Notes: a model not told the origin generated them from the sequence alone. Positions 20,264 to 34,414 are shown, counted from the stretch's first letter. The stretch is 64,000 bases of DNA from Silene conica (GCA_029255685.2 CM055319.2:20678247-20742246), one strand, 5' to 3'. Program-made: numbers and translations.

Positions 20264-23200
20264 CTACAACTTAGGAACACATCTGATTCCCATGGAATTA
20301 ATTTGCCCTTCATGCTTATCACGTGGTAATGCTTTTGTGAGAGGATCAGTTATGTTGTCATCCGTAGCGATCTTATCAATAAATATCTCCTTTTGCTCCA
20401 CGTAATCTCTGATTAGATGAGCTTTCCGTTGTACATGTCTAGCCTTGTCGCTAGACTTATGCTCCTTAGCTTGGAAGATGGCACCTTTATTGTCATAATA
20501 AACGGTGACTGGGTCATTCGAACTAGGCACTACTGAGAGTCCTTGTAAGAATTGACGCATCCATATTGCTTCCTTAGCTGCTTCCGAGGCGGCATAGTAC
20601 TCGGACTCAGTTGTAGAATCTGTTGTAACACTCTGTTTAGAACTTTTCCAGCTGACAGCAGCGCCATTAAGAGTAAAAACGAATCCAGGCTGAGATTTCG
20701 AGTCGTCTCGATCCGTTTGGAAGCTAGCATCTACGTAACCCGTGGCGCAGAGCGTCGAGTCGCCTCCATAAGTCAATCCCCAATCTTTAGTCCTCCGTAG
20801 GTACTTAAGAATGTTGTTCACGGCCATCCAGTGTTGTTCACCTAGATGAGCTTGGAATCGACTTGTCATACTCAATGCATATGCAACGTCTGGACGTGTG
20901 CATATCATGGCATACATGATCGATCCTATAGCCGAAGCATAAGGAATCCGACTCATGCGCTCTTTCTCTTCCAATGTATTAGCTTCTTGAGTCTTGCTCA
21001 AGTGAAGCCCAGTAGTCATAGGAAGGAACCCTTTCTTGGAGTTTGTCATGCTGAATATCTCTAGAATCTTATCTATGTAAGACTACTGACTGAGAGACAA
21101 CATCCGTCGTGATCTATCCCTGTAGATACGGATGCCCAAAATTCTTTGTGCCTCTCCCAGATCTTTCATCTGGAAATGGTTTTTCAACCATGCTTTTACC
21201 GAAGAACGGAGAGGTATGTCATTCCCAATCAAGAGTATGTCATCGACATACAGTACTAGGAAGACAATCTTCCTCCCACTCGACTTGATATAGAGACATG
21301 GTTCCTCGACTAATCGAATGAACCCATTCTCTTTTATCACCTGGTCGAAACGATGATTCCAACTCCGTGATGCTTGCTTAAGTCCATAAATGGAACGCTT
21401 AAGCTTGCAAACCCTCTTACGATGTTCTGGATCAATAAAACCCTCGGGTTGTACCATGTACAACTCTTCCTCCAAATAACCGTTTAAGAAGGCGGTTTTA
21501 ACGTCCATTTGCCAGATTTCATAATCGTGAAATGCGGCAATCGCTAAGATAATCCGAATGGAACGTAGCATGACTACGGGTGCAAAGATCTCATCGTAGT
21601 GCAAGCCTGACACTTGGGTGAAACCTTTAGCAACTAGTCTTGCCTTATGGATATCTTGTTGTCCTTCCACGGCATGCTTTATCTTGTAAAGCCATTTGCA
21701 TTGAAGGGGACGTACCTTTGCAGGTAGGTCCACAAGATCCCACACGTTGTTCTCATACATGGAGTCCATCTCGGATTGCATGGCTTCTAGCCATAGCTTT
21801 GAGTCAGAACTAGTCATGGCACCTTTATAGGTTGAGGGTTCATTACCCTCTAGGAGTAAGACGTCATCTATGTCATGTTCCTCGACCATACCAATGTATC
21901 TGTCCAGAGGAATAGAGACTCTTCCCGACCTCCTAGGTTCCTCAGGAATATCTACCGCAGCCTCGGTTGAAGCAACTGTTTCCTCCAATGGTTGCTCGGT
22001 TGTTGGTTCTTGAATCTCTGATAAATCGAAGGTTCTATTACTCCACTTGTTCTCGAGAAATTCTTTCTCTAAGAAAGTCGCACTAGCCGCAACAAAAACA
22101 CGTTGTTCGGTTGGCGAGTAGAAGTAATGACCAAAAGTTCCCTTTGGATAGCCTATAAAGTATGTCTTGACCGATCGCGGGCCGAGCTTATCCTCGTGTC
22201 TCCACTTGAAATTAGCCTCGCAGCCCCAAACCCGAATAAAGGAGTTCCCTTCCATAATTCGTATGGAGTCTTGTCAACAGCTTTAGACGGACTTCGGTTA
22301 AGTATTAGAGCGGCTGACAAAAGAGCATAGCCCCACAATGAATCAGGCACAACGGTGTGACTCATCATGGATCGAACCATATCAAGTAGAGTTCGATTTC
22401 TCCGTTCGGATACACCATTTAAATGTGGTGTTCCAGGTGGAGTCAATTGTAGCATGATGCCACAGTCTTTAAGGTGTTGATCAAACTCGTGTGAAAGATA
22501 CTCACCACCACGATCAGAACGTAGTGCTTTAATCTTTCTTCCCAGTTGGTTCTGTACCCGATTCTGGTATTCTTTGTACTTGTCAAAGGATTCATTTTTA
22601 TGTTTCATTAAGTAGACATAGCCATATCTACTCAGATCATCCGTGAAAGTGATGAAATACCTATAGCCTTCTCGTGCGTTGATCGACATAGGGCCACATA
22701 CATCTGTATGTATGAGTCCTGATAGGTCGGCAGCGCGCATTCCAACACCTTTGAAGGAAATACGAGTCATCTTTCCGATGAGACATGATTCACACGTGCC
22801 ATTTGATTCGAAATCAAAGGCCGAGATAGCTCCATTCTGTATGAGCTGTTTTACGCGTTTCTCATTTATATGTCCCATACGGCAATGCCATAGGTAAGTT
22901 TGATCTTTGTCACCTACCTTTAATCTCTTATTATTCACATGTAATATTTCGGTGGTTTGATCTAAAACATAAATTCCATTCATAGAAACTGCCTTGCCAT
23001 AAATCATATTGAGTAACGAGAAAATACAGCTATTATTCTCTATTACAAATGAAAAACCGAGTTTCTCAAGTGCAGAAACTGAAATAATGTTTTTGGACAA
23101 ACTAGGAACATAATAACAGTTATATAAAGATAACTCGAATCCACTTGGAAGCTGGATCACGTATGTTCCCCTCGAGACTGCAGCAACACGTGCTCCATTC

Positions 23201-24282
23201 CCGACACGCAGCTCAACCTCACCCTTGATGAGGGGTTCTTGGTTTCGGAGGCCCTGCACATGATTACATAGATGAGAACCACAACCAGTATCTAGTACCC
23301 AAGTTCCGTAACTTGCATGGTTAATCTCAGTCATGTGAATAAAAGAAGAAGAAGACATACCAACAGGAATAACGCGGCCTGCCTTAATGTCCTCACAATA
23401 CACGGGGCATGTGCGCCTCCAATGCCCAGTCTTGTGGCAATGGTTGCATTCCATGCTAGTATCCTTACTCTTTGTCTTGCCCTGTAAGTTGCTCGACTCA
23501 CCTGGCCCACTCTTAGTGAATCCTGACTTCTTAATCTTGGGCTTACCTACCGCTAGGTCGCCCTGAGCTTTAGCTTTTCCCTTACCCTTACCCTTACTAG
23601 AGGTCATGAGAACATCCTGCTTCACGCTCCCACTTAATTTTAGATCCTTCTCGGTCTGTACGAGAAGGGAGTGGAGCTCATGAGGAGTCTTCTTCATGTC
23701 GTTCATGTAATAGTTGGCCCTGAAGAGGGCGAACCCATCATGAAGCGAATGAAGCATTCGATCAACGATTATGTTCTCACTGATCTTGCAGTTTAGGGCC
23801 TCCAGTTTCTCGATATTCTCAATCATGTTGAGAATATGTTGGCTAACAGCTTGGCCCTTCTGGAGTTTCGCCTCAAAGAAGCGACATGTATGCTCATAAG
23901 AAACGATTCTCGGAGCTTTCGAGAATTCGTTAGTGAGCGTGGTGAAAATCTTGTTTGCACCATGGGTTATGAAGCGTCTTTGCAAATTGGATTCCATTGC
24001 ATAGATGAGTACGTTCTTTATCGCACCCGCTTCCATGACGAAGTCGCTATGATCGCGAACTTCGTTAGCTCTAGCTCCAGTTCCTGGGTGTGCCGGAATG
24101 GGCTCAGTTAAGTACTTGAGCTTTTCGTCAGCAATGGCAGCATTCCGTAACGCTGCCTCCCAGTTAGAGAAGTTTGACCCATCATTCCTCAGTCTAGTAG
24201 ACTGATTCATGGAGTCCATGAAGGCTTCTAGCCAGGATTCACGTACTAGCTTGGCACTTGGCATTGGGTCTTCACCAGCCAT
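20264..24282 (-). pseudogene. C1 gag-pol, broken
   Basis: Copia order is visible. Gag begins MAGEDPMPSAK at 24282. The zinc knuckle CNHCHKTGHWRRTC is near residue 275. The protease site VLDTGC is near 327, the integrase HHCC start (HCRMGH) near 464, and the core IHTDVCG, LRSDRGGEY and NGVSERRNRT follow. RT shows QMDVKTAFLNG and YVDDILL (21230-21250), and RNase H shows TESEYYAAS. It ends at a stop at 20264. Two lesions break it: a 13-nt deletion near 22240 that shifts the frame after YELWKG, and a TAG near 21080 where C2 has GAG. The protein would be about 1,340 residues without lesions, normal for plant copia. Confidence 0.9.
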
Positions 24283-26073
24283 TAGATATACATCAGTTTA
24301 AATGAACGTGTTCGACACTGAAAAGAAGATAAAAACAAAACCATATAAGCAACTCATTGTTGTGATTTAAGTCTATTTTAAATTGTATTTAAACTCGTAG
24401 ACTCATGCATTTATATAATTGATCTCCCTCAAGAATTATATAAACGATCCCAAGACTCAATTTCCGTATATTGATAAGCCCACAGCTTGGCTAATTCCAC
24501 CGTAGGAACTCTTGGTCGATAGATTTCCGTAAATCCTATCTATTAGTCCATCACAGTCGCTAGATAGTATCGAGTGACCACAATGTTGAGATAAAATAAA
24601 TCATCTGTTCCCACTTACCCGACGTAGAAGGGGCCATATTATGCCTACCGACGAAGAAGGGATTCATGGGAGTCTGATTTATAAAGACTAGTCTCAATTT
24701 TTGGTTATACGAGGAAGACCCCATCAACTTATACTTATCCATTTTAAGTGAACTAATATCTAGCATATACGAGAATCAATGAAATAAAGTGATGGCTTTG
24801 CATTTGACATGTGACATCTGTATTGTCACAGAAAACTAACGCGTAACCTCTACATGAGTCAGTTTTCAGGCATGTTATAGGTGGTTTGGTTTTTAGGCGG
24901 AATATGATGCAAGCTATTATCGATGAAAGCATAAAATAAATGCAATAAACGTAAATAAAAGTCATAGTGTGGCCTATCCTACCAAAATAAACATAAAAAC
25001 AACTTTGGAATCCACCGTTGGACCCTAGAAGCTTGTCTTAATGTTCCATCTTGGTCTTTGCAGCGGGAGTGAGCATCCGGTCTCCGTCTTTGGTCTTCAC
25101 AAAATTACTAATTTAAATTGCAAATATAACCCTATTTACATTCTAATTTAAATACAAAAATAATTACATGGCAAAAACCCAAAACGGAGATTCAAGATCT
25201 CAAAATTACAAACAAGACTTTGTTCCATCATTACGGTAACACAATCTTCTAAGGCCACACTAAGTTACAACCGTTTGCAAAAATTAAATAGGTTATAGAA
25301 AACATTCAAAAGCATTCAACAAGACGATAAATAATATGCATCAACTAAAATTTAAATTCATTCATGACATAATACTGTTATTATGATTAACAAATTTTAC
25401 CAAACCACCTTTACGGGATTAAAATTATGTGATTATACCGTTTTAACCACTTTAATTTTAATAAGTTTATAATGCATTATCTTAAACCGTTTTAAAATAA
25501 TATGTATCATGCGAGAGTGAACCGTTTCACAAAAATAATATACTATTTCCGTATACAGTATATTACTAAAGGCCAAAGAAAATAAAACAAGTTATTTTCG
25601 GGGAAAAATAAAACGTCTGTTACAGGGACGAGGTCGACCGACCTCAACACGGGGTCGACCGACCTTCTGACAGTAAAAAAAAAAACTTCCTGTAACACCA
25701 GTATGGTCTACCGACCTATCAACCAGGTCGACCGACCACAAAACAAGAAACCGAGTTTCTGAAAACGCAAAATTGCTGCACTTGAAATCAAAACAAGTTT
25801 TTAGCTTTGATTCAAAACGTGTAAATCAAATTAAACAACAACAAGGGTTCACATATTGCCAAGAATATCGATTAATTAACAATATGTAAACAAGAATCGA
25901 AAAAAAGATCGATTACTCACAAAAGAAAAACTGTCGAAACAGAAAATACTCGCAGGAGCCGGTCGAACGACCGCAACAGGAGGTCGATCGACCCAAACGG
26001 CGACAGAAAACGATTTTCAAAAATTTTTAATTAAAACTTATGAAAAACACAAAAGTAAAATTTCGTGGCCTTA
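24283..26073 (-). other. C1 5' leader
   Basis: About 1.8 kb between primer binding site and gag ATG, with no long frame. It aligns with the C2 leader 37491-39142. Confidence 0.8.
25629..25735. repeat. GGTCGACCGACC palindrome cluster in the C1 leader
   Basis: Four copies in two pairs (25630 and 25648; about 25706 and 25726), each self-complementary in its GGTCGACC core. One is mutated to GGTCTACCGACC. Confidence 0.8.
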
Positions 26074-26085
26074 GCTCTGATACCA
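26074..26085 (-). other. C1 primer binding site
   Basis: Complement of TGGTATCAGAGC, two bases from the LTR at 26088. Confidence 0.85.
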
Positions 26086-26087
26086 CT

Positions 26088-27072
26088 TGTGGGGAATAAA
26101 ACGTGTATTTGCCCTAAACTTGAAGGATTATAACGAAATATACAATTGTGATTTATGGTCATAAGATAATTAAAAGCATGAAAAAGAATACAATCTTTGG
26201 TCCTTGTGCTAAAGGCCTAAGAACAGGAATTAAAGCAAATTCCCTCCTATAACTTGCACCCAAGACTTGATTGAGACGATGCCGCGTGTGCTAGAAATAC
26301 TCTCCAATTGCCTTGCAATATGGGGAGAGCTTTTGTGAGTTTTGATGTGAGATCTGAGTTTTGGGAAAAGAATGTTCTCAAAACCCTAATTTTTCTTTGA
26401 GATTTGTTTTATCAGTTAAACAGTCAAAGAAGCAGTAGTCTTACAAAAGGAGAATACTTCTCCTTTTGTATAACACAGCCGGCCGACTCCCATTAGGGTA
26501 AGAGTGGGCTTTCCACTCTTACCTTATTCTAATGTGTAATTCGACCTAATTTGCTAAAATATAATTCGCGGGTTTTATTTATAAATCGCACACATGTTAT
26601 CAGATATTAATGCAGTCGATGTATTAATAATGGTCTGATAAAATTACGATATTGTATAATTAGCTAAATTAATATAACTGTTTTTATTAATACGCGAATA
26701 CAATATTTAATTAAATATAACCGTTTATATTTAATTTACGAATTAATCATGTAATCCGTATTAAATAATAATCTCAACATCTTATTGACTAATTTAATAG
26801 TCAATATCTCTGACTAACTGTTTAGTCGTATCCGGCATAAATGTGACTGTATTTTCATACCTCCGCATCTCTCAAACGTGTCCTATAGGTGTGACGTATA
26901 GGGACCAGTTGATCACCGTCATCTGTATGACAATAACGTCAAACTTATCTAGCAAGCCAACCGTTATTGATAAACGTGGATCAAATGATAATAATACTGA
27001 AGTATGCCCTTGTGATCCTTTAAGAGATTTAGTAAGTCATTGTACTAACTGTCAAGGACACCAGCCCCAACA
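26088..27072 (-). repeat. C1 5' LTR
   Basis: 985 bp, collinear with 18392-19399. It ends CCCCAACA before AAGGT, which resumes element B. Confidence 0.9.
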
Positions 27073-28068
27073 AAGGTAAATAACTAAAGCGTTTACCGAA
27101 ATTTGATATTACAAAACTTAGATTTATTTCAAAGACTTCGAAAAGATTTTCTAAAGGCACAAGTTCTCATTAATGAAACAAGAGGATTCTCGTTGCGCAT
27201 TCAAGAGCCCGACATTCCAAATCAAGGACTAGTCCAAAACCAAATCATATCATGCGTCGACAAGCGTAAAACGAGTTATTAGACGTCTCCAATAACAAGT
27301 CTTACATCAAATCAACGCTAAAACCAATCAAAATTATAAACCATTTCATGTTTTTCAAAACATGTCATTTCGAAAGTAAACTTCCATTTTCGAATCCGTA
27401 AAAATAGGTAAGGTTGTAACAGAAATTAAGATTTTCAACAACAAAAGTTTGGTAACTCAAATCGGTTATAAAACATATAAATGTAAAAATATTTTGAATA
27501 TCCCTCATACAAAACACAAGCATGAAAACTACATATCATCAACCAAAGAGGGTCGGGTCGGTTCATCAAAGAACTCAAAACACGAAAGGTCACAAGGAAG
27601 CCAGCTAAAACAAGGCATCATAAAATACCATCTTCAAGACCAGAGACGGTACCCAACAACAGCGCAAAGGATGCACAAACAACAAAGGAACAAAAGCATG
27701 AACAAAAGATTTAGGGTTAAGAAAGGAAAGACAAATCTTCGGATTACGGAAATCACTAACCACTCAATCCATAAATATGTCATTATCATCATGATTTCTT
27801 ACACACCACCAAAAGGCAACTCTTTCAATCGCACAACTCTCAAGGCTTCCTCAACTCAATTTGGGTCATTCACTTCTAGGTCATCCATGATACAAGGTAT
27901 CCCATTACCAAAGGGACTTCACAACTCCCGATTATCACTCAACAATCAACATCCTTCATAGAGCTAGATTCACAATTACTAACAAGGTCGAACTCATACC
28001 CAACTAGCAGATGTTATAGATCTCCAAACATGGTAAAACACCCAAACAAGGATCCTAAACCAGAATCT
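27073..28068 (-). other. Element B internal DNA, right of C1
   Basis: About 1 kb with no recognisable domain. A 170-codon open frame (27449-27961, plus strand) is antisense to B and has a biased, basic composition. I do not regard it as a gene. The segment is bounded by C1 and by the ATCGT duplication of D. Confidence 0.6.
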
Positions 28069-28073
28069 ATCGT

Positions 28074-30393
28074 AGTAACACCCCTATTTATTAAGGAGCC
28101 TTAGGCAAGACATCCTCAGTAAATTGAGCTGTTACCATCTCGGAATATCCGAGGTAGTGAATAACAAAGTAAATCAAACCAAAGTACTTTATATAAAAAC
28201 TGATACAATTTAAACTTCGATGTTACAAAAGCTACACAGCGGAAACTAAAGTACAACTGATAACTACTAAGTATACGATCTACATCTAAGTCGGTCCATC
28301 CGAGTGCTCACGCCATCCCATGCTCCCACAGCACCATCCTTCCTGTCAAAACTGCTCCCCATCAGGGATCATCACAGGTGTCACGCGAATACACAGGGTC
28401 AACCACGAGGTTGAGTAGAGGGAAAGTAAACAACCAAACATTACTATAAATAGACAGTCGAACTTCTCCACTCCGAATCACACGACCCATAATTCTCCAC
28501 ACCAATCACAGACCCTTCATCTCCGCACCAATCACAGACCCTTTATCTCCGCACCAATCACAGACCCTTTATCTCCGCACCAATCACAGACCCTTTATAT
28601 CAATTTCCGCATCATAAGAATATATAGTCAATATATAATATCACAACATTATTCATTCAACAAGATATGTATATAATTCACAACAGGCAATGATCATGTT
28701 TCACATCATAAACGAGTGCACAGTTAATCCCCTACCTCGAGTAGCAAGAATGCAGATAAGTCCAAGCTCGCTAAAAATGTTCCACGCGAAACTCGCTACC
28801 TAAACACGGATACGTAACGAATCAATAAACTTCCCGAACCCCATTACAAACCACTCCTGCTAAAAATAGAAACCTTCCATAAGTGGAAAGTTTCCAAAAA
28901 TAGAAACTTTCCAAATATAGAACTTCCAAATATAGAAACCCTTTGACTTAAATCATTTCCGACTCATAAACTTCAACCACACAATAACGAATAACATGGC
29001 ACAACGAAAGACGACCATTATAAAAATGGTAGTAATAATAACACTACTTATTACAATAGTAATAACAATAATTTTCATAAAATAATAATATTAATAATAA
29101 GTAGTAATAATATTTTAATCAAGGTAAAAGAATAATAAAATGGAATCGAAAAGACAACGAACCAAACAACCCTAACAACCCCTTTCACCCCCGACTTAAA
29201 CCTCCTGCCCTACCGTGCACCACCCCTTCGACCTCCAACGCGCACCAGACCCCAGCACCGTCTACCCCTAACTACCACCACGACACCACCCAACCTGTCG
29301 ACACCCACCGACGGGTCAGGCCAACACCCCTAAACCCAGGTCTGACCCCTGCCTGAGTTGCTGACCATACGAAACAGACCCAACTCGACACCAATTAATG
29401 CCCCTTACACCACCCAAATCTCCCAGCGACAACCCCTCTGACAACCCACCTGTACGACCATGGTGGTGCCACTGCTTAGACCTCCCCCGAGTCGACAATA
29501 GCACCACCCCTATACCACCTTCCTGACTCGACAACACCAAACCTCCCCTGACTCCCACTACAGATGTGATGAACAGGCCCAGAACCACCACCCTTCGACA
29601 AGCCCACAACCACCCTAGCCTAGAGACACCACCCCTCTCAACACCACAATACAACACTAAAACGACACAGCTAACCAGATATAAGAACAACCACGCCTTA
29701 ACTCTTCGAAATACGACACAAATACGCAAAACACAACATAAACCAGAACCAGTGGTGTGACTCACCTGTTCATGGCTAGAACGAACTACCTTAGACCGGT
29801 CTGACCTTCTGAAATGAACCTCCGTTCCCTTCTCTGACACGGCGGCTATGGTACAGTGGTTATGGTTGTATAAGAATGATAGGGTAAGATGGGTAGTAGT
29901 TGTCTCTTATGTGACGGTTGAAGAGGGGTGGAGGAGGGGTTTAGTCAAAGTGTAAAATATCTTAGGGTTTGGGTGGGCTCTAAATACCGTGCACGCACAA
30001 CGAGGCCCAAGTCCTCTCAACCCTTGGTTATACGGTGGTCATGGGATCAAACCCCACCATCGACAAGTAATAAAATAGTTAGCCAAGGCACTTATCGAAG
30101 GCTAAAACATGCTAACGCGCCATCGACAACTCAATTATAAAAGCAAATTACGGAATAACTAGTTAAAGTTTCGGGGTACTACAGTCTCCCCGCCTTAAAA
30201 TGAACTTCGTCCCGAAGTTCACTCGCAACTAGGTGACTACCAAACTTACCACGCGAACTTGGAACACAGACATTAACAAAACATTAACCAAAACATTAAC
30301 TTGGAACATGAATGCCTCGAGCATTTAAATGCTCAGAAAATATCAAGACGCTAAAATAGTAAATAATATTAAGGCAAAATACGGAGTATTACA
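28074..30393 (-). repeat. Element D 3' LTR
   Basis: Plus-strand start AGTAACACC (TG mutated to AG), end GGAGTATTACA. It contains the uninterrupted site ...GCTAACGCGCCATC near 30110-30122, where C2 inserted in the other LTR. A second LTR-start-like signal (TGTAGTACCCC on the minus strand) lies inside it at 30183. Confidence 0.88.
28494..28597. repeat. 26-bp minisatellite in the D 3' LTR
   Basis: Four tandem units of the form TCTCCGCACCAATCACAGAC plus CCTTTA, with one or two changes. The same four units are at 34850-34953 in the other LTR, so the array predates insertion. Confidence 0.9.
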
Positions 30394-30705
30394 GTCTTCC
30401 CTCCTTAGAATGAACTTCGTCCCGAAGTTCACCACCCCGTAACGGTAAGGACACACTTAGTAAGCATGAACACTCACAAGTGACGCTTAAGAAACCCGAG
30501 ATGTTACATTCTATCCCCCTTAAGAAAACTTTGTCCCCAAAGTTTAACACACAACTGCAACACATGATACTTCAACTATCACGATATAGTGCATAACATA
30601 CGCAGCAGGGTTATCAAATATATTCAAATAGTCACGACATATCAGTTATCCATGTCATAAATCATTAAGATTTTACAATCATATCCTCCTTAAAACATGG
30701 TTACG
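30184..30705 (-). other. Ladder of four hairpin/PPT/LTR-start modules
   Basis: Minus-strand modules end at LTR-like starts 30183 (TGTAGTACCCC), 30393 (TGTAATACTCC, the real LTR edge), 30508 (TGTAACATCTC) and 30677 (TGTAAAATC). Each is preceded by a purine tract (such as AAGGCGGGGAGAC, AAGGAGGGAAGAC, AAGGGGGATAGA) and a hairpin with arms GAACTTC/GAAGTTC (twice), AAACTTT/AAAGTTT and GGTTAC/GTAACC, with loop GGGAC or GGGGAC. Spacers are 18, 18, 17 and 21 nt. Confidence 0.8.
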
Positions 30706-33700
30706 TCCCCGTAACCCCATAAACATTCTAACACAGTACTCCATCTCACTCATTACTTTATCGCATGAAATCTAACTCCAAGTAACCAAGTATCGCACTC
30801 ATCGTCGCATCTATGACCAAAGACAAGGGGTGAGTGAACTGGCGGAATAAAACCGCAACTCAATACTTCCATCTCAATATCGTTTTCAAATTCAGAATAT
30901 AACTCGATAACCAAGGCCACACCAGACCGAAAACACGATATGGCACAACGACCCATCAACTCATAACTCAACACCAGCAACCAATTGTCATCTCAATTTC
31001 GATGTCAATATTGTCAAACCTTCTATTAAAGGAATTGGTCCACATTTAGAGTGTAAACCCTCAGCTACTCACCCACAAGTTAAGGTTAAAGAATACGGCG
31101 ACTTGATAAATACTGAAATGCAATCTCAATCTCAATACAAAACTAACAACGGTCTTCGTTCTAGAATCACGAGCATCTCAATCTCCTCAACTCACTTTCC
31201 AAGGTCATTGACATACTTGTATGTATACTTACAATTCCACAGTTCATCAAATAGGGATCGGGACGCTATACCAAACCAACCTCATACAACACTATTATGC
31301 ATAAACAACTAATCAATTACCAAGAGTTTACCGACCTCACAACAAAAGAGTTATCTTATCAATACCAAATTTTAACTAGCAAAATAAAAGGACAAATACT
31401 AATATTTAATTCAAATAAGTACTTCAAAGAAGACCCATAGCTATTATCATGTACTCATACAACCTCAAGAATAACAAGGGTATTAGGATCTGTAGAACTC
31501 GGGTTACGCAATAAGACAAAAATCTGAGTAGATAACACTTACACACCCATAAAATTCAACGCAAGCTAGTATTTACAACTACATAAATACTCAAGAAAAT
31601 TCATAGTTCATAATTGACAATTTAAACGTTTCATGTTCATAAACATATTTTTGAAGCGAAACCGTATTTAGGAAAAGACATAGCACAACATTAATTAGCG
31701 TAATTAAACATGGAACATGGACATACTTCACAAGACATACATAACTCAGAGACTCACAAGATCGTTTAACATTCCCGGATATCGATTAGTTATAATTTCA
31801 CTCAGGTACCTTTCCCGTCCATTTATATTACATCATTTATCATGAAACTATTACTATATGCGATTTGCAAATTAAGGATTTTATACAATGCGCAACAACT
31901 AACATTCAAGCAAGATTTCATCGACACCTACCTACAGAATAGTCATATTGTAAACAATCACCATAACTATCAAACATCAAGCTTTCTCATGGTTTATCAC
32001 TTTTGAAAGTAGTTTGAAACGTTTGAACATTGTGACAAATTAAAAACACGAATCCAAAACAATTTTACAAGTTATAGATCGAAACAATACTACACGGAGA
32101 CATTCTGACTCTCCCTTACTAAAACATTGTTCTTGTAGTTCATGAATTATGAAAACAAATTTAACGATAAAAGTAAACGAATTCACCAGACTAGTACTTC
32201 CATAAATCATATGTCAACAATTGATAATTCAACACATCGTGATCAGATTCTAAGTATAACATTATGCAATTTACTGTATGGTATAACAAGATACTCAAAA
32301 AAGTTATAAGGACTATAATCACAGAGGACTAGACAGAGGTAAACCATCATTATACGGAAGAACATCAAACAGATTCACATTGTTCAACTAACCACAGTTA
32401 CGTATAACCATTAGATTGCTATATTATGCTAATAAGCTTACCACTCGGCACAGATGAACATGCTTTTAACATCACATACAAGCAGCACATATTCATTTTG
32501 AGATCATAATATTAAACATATAATTGGAACGATTCTATATTAAACTTGACGAAGTAAACAAGGTTACGCTATCACGTAATGAGGTTCATACTCATACCAT
32601 ATGCCTCCTATTCACGTTAGGAACGCCATATCAGGATATCACGTAGTCACATCACCTAATTCACATTCGATTAAACTTTTATATGTACTTACATATCTCA
32701 TAAGTTCACCAATTGAATATTATGCAGCAACTTACCAAACCATAATTAAATAACAGTTTATCTAACGTGTGAGCAATTATGGTTTTGAGAAAATATAAAG
32801 GACTAGATAATCATAGGAAAAGAATCGAGTGCATATTTCAAGGGAATTATCTAATACAATATTTACAACTCGAACAATTTGAACAATAACTTTACAGCAT
32901 TTCAACAGAGTTTTAGGCATCTTGCAAAAAATCACAATTGAGTAACAGCTCGTTAAGATTTTACATGGCGTAAAATTTTGAAAACGCGAACGAACATTCT
33001 GAACAGTAGAGTTGGAACTATGCGCAAGCAATAACCAAGTTTTAAATGATTTCTGTTACAAAAGGTAGGTCAAAAGGGGACTATGCAGTAACAGTCTGAC
33101 TACTGTCGAATAAAGAATTATTTCTCCCAAAGACATAACTCATATCAAGATAAAACACTAGCATTGTAAAGCCAACTCAGAAGGTTATCATACATAAAAT
33201 TTGCATCCTCAATTATGAAACACGTATAAAGTGACAGCCCGGACAAACCATGTAACATTGTGAAAATTTATTACAATTTTGGTCCCTTAGCAACTACACA
33301 TTACTACATCCACACTCAACCTTTCTCATCCAAACACATTGACAATCATTTGAAACATAGACATCACTCTGTACCATATTAACATTCATTCCTCATTTCA
33401 ATTGTAGTTGGCATCAAAATACGGTAAAGGTTTCGAAACTGAAAATAAAATCAATTATATAACTTGACAGTTATGCAGATGTATCCAAGTACGGAAATAT
33501 AACCTAGGGACTACTACGTATCCCTTATTGATGACAAACTTCATAACAAATTTAAATGTATATAACAAGCATAAAATGTTAAATACGATATACGCAACAC
33601 ATGACTATATACATTCATAGCTTAGAACACACATTCTGCATATTACTAAACATGGATTGCTAAAGCAATTAGTAAAATAATAAAATCATAAATCTCAAAT

Positions 33701-34414
33701 TCCGATCACATTTGTCTAGTATGCCTATCAATAAACTCTTGCAAAGTATAAGGCATGCAAATAAGAAGCGTATACACATAGAATAGTACAGGCAATTATC
33801 AACGCGCACGGCCTCCGGTTCGGTCTACTAGCTTTACCCATACGACTTAACTTGGTCCCACATCCTATAACGACATAGCATAGCTGGCTCTACTAACCAT
33901 TCCAGTCAATTATAATCATATCTCTCCTTCATCTACCCTTTTAGGTGACTATAGCTCATCAATTTATTACACATATAATTATACTATATTTCTACCTAAC
34001 GGTTCAGGGATCATATAGCCGCATGCATATCACCATATATATACAAGTAAAGCTCATATTCAAAATCTCTTGTTCTCAATACCAGCAGTAGTAGATCTCA
34101 ACCAACATTCAACATCAATCTCATGATTCGCAGTACATATTACCAATCATATCTCACATCATAACTTACCTCATTCCTTCTCCTGCAAGAACGTTAGTAC
34201 AAGATAACTACGTCACTATATAATCTACCCCACTCTTCAATTACTCTCTTTGGGTTCCCGAGACAGAACAGAAAGGGCCCAGGTTTGGTGTGAGGGGGCC
34301 CCTAACTCATCCCGTTCCTTTTTGGGGCTCCTAACAGTCTCATCTCGGGGTTCATTTTATTAGACTTTTCCTACGTTCATTATTATTCATTTGGTTTAGG
34401 CCTGAGGATCGTTC
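30706..34414 (-). other. Element D internal region
   Basis: About 3.7 kb of AT-rich sequence with only short open frames and no recognised domain on either strand. It has no copy elsewhere in the window. Confidence 0.7.

Larger units (their letters stand above)
18392..27072 (-). mobile_element. Ty1/copia element C1
   Basis: Minus strand, with LTRs at 18392-19399 and 26088-27072, PBS, leader, a single gag-pol reading line with lesions, and a purine tract. It is closely related to C2, with most residues identical by eye. A primer binding site also lies on the outer side of its 3' LTR, showing that a tandem copy once existed. No target duplication can be assigned on the left because that side is deleted. 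Confidence 0.9.

Noticed and set aside
27449-27961. 170-codon open frame, plus strand
   Set aside because: Antisense to element B, no recognisable domain, biased Lys/His/Asn/Ser composition and no counterpart in related sequence.
29316-29840. 174-codon minus-strand frame in the D 3' LTR
   Set aside because: The sister LTR keeps only a shorter, altered version (35828-36091). The GC-rich, low-complexity region opens frames by chance.
30183-30393. A separate small LTR element between the first two ladder steps
   Set aside because: The same block is in both LTRs of D with no duplication of its own, so it is part of the D LTR.
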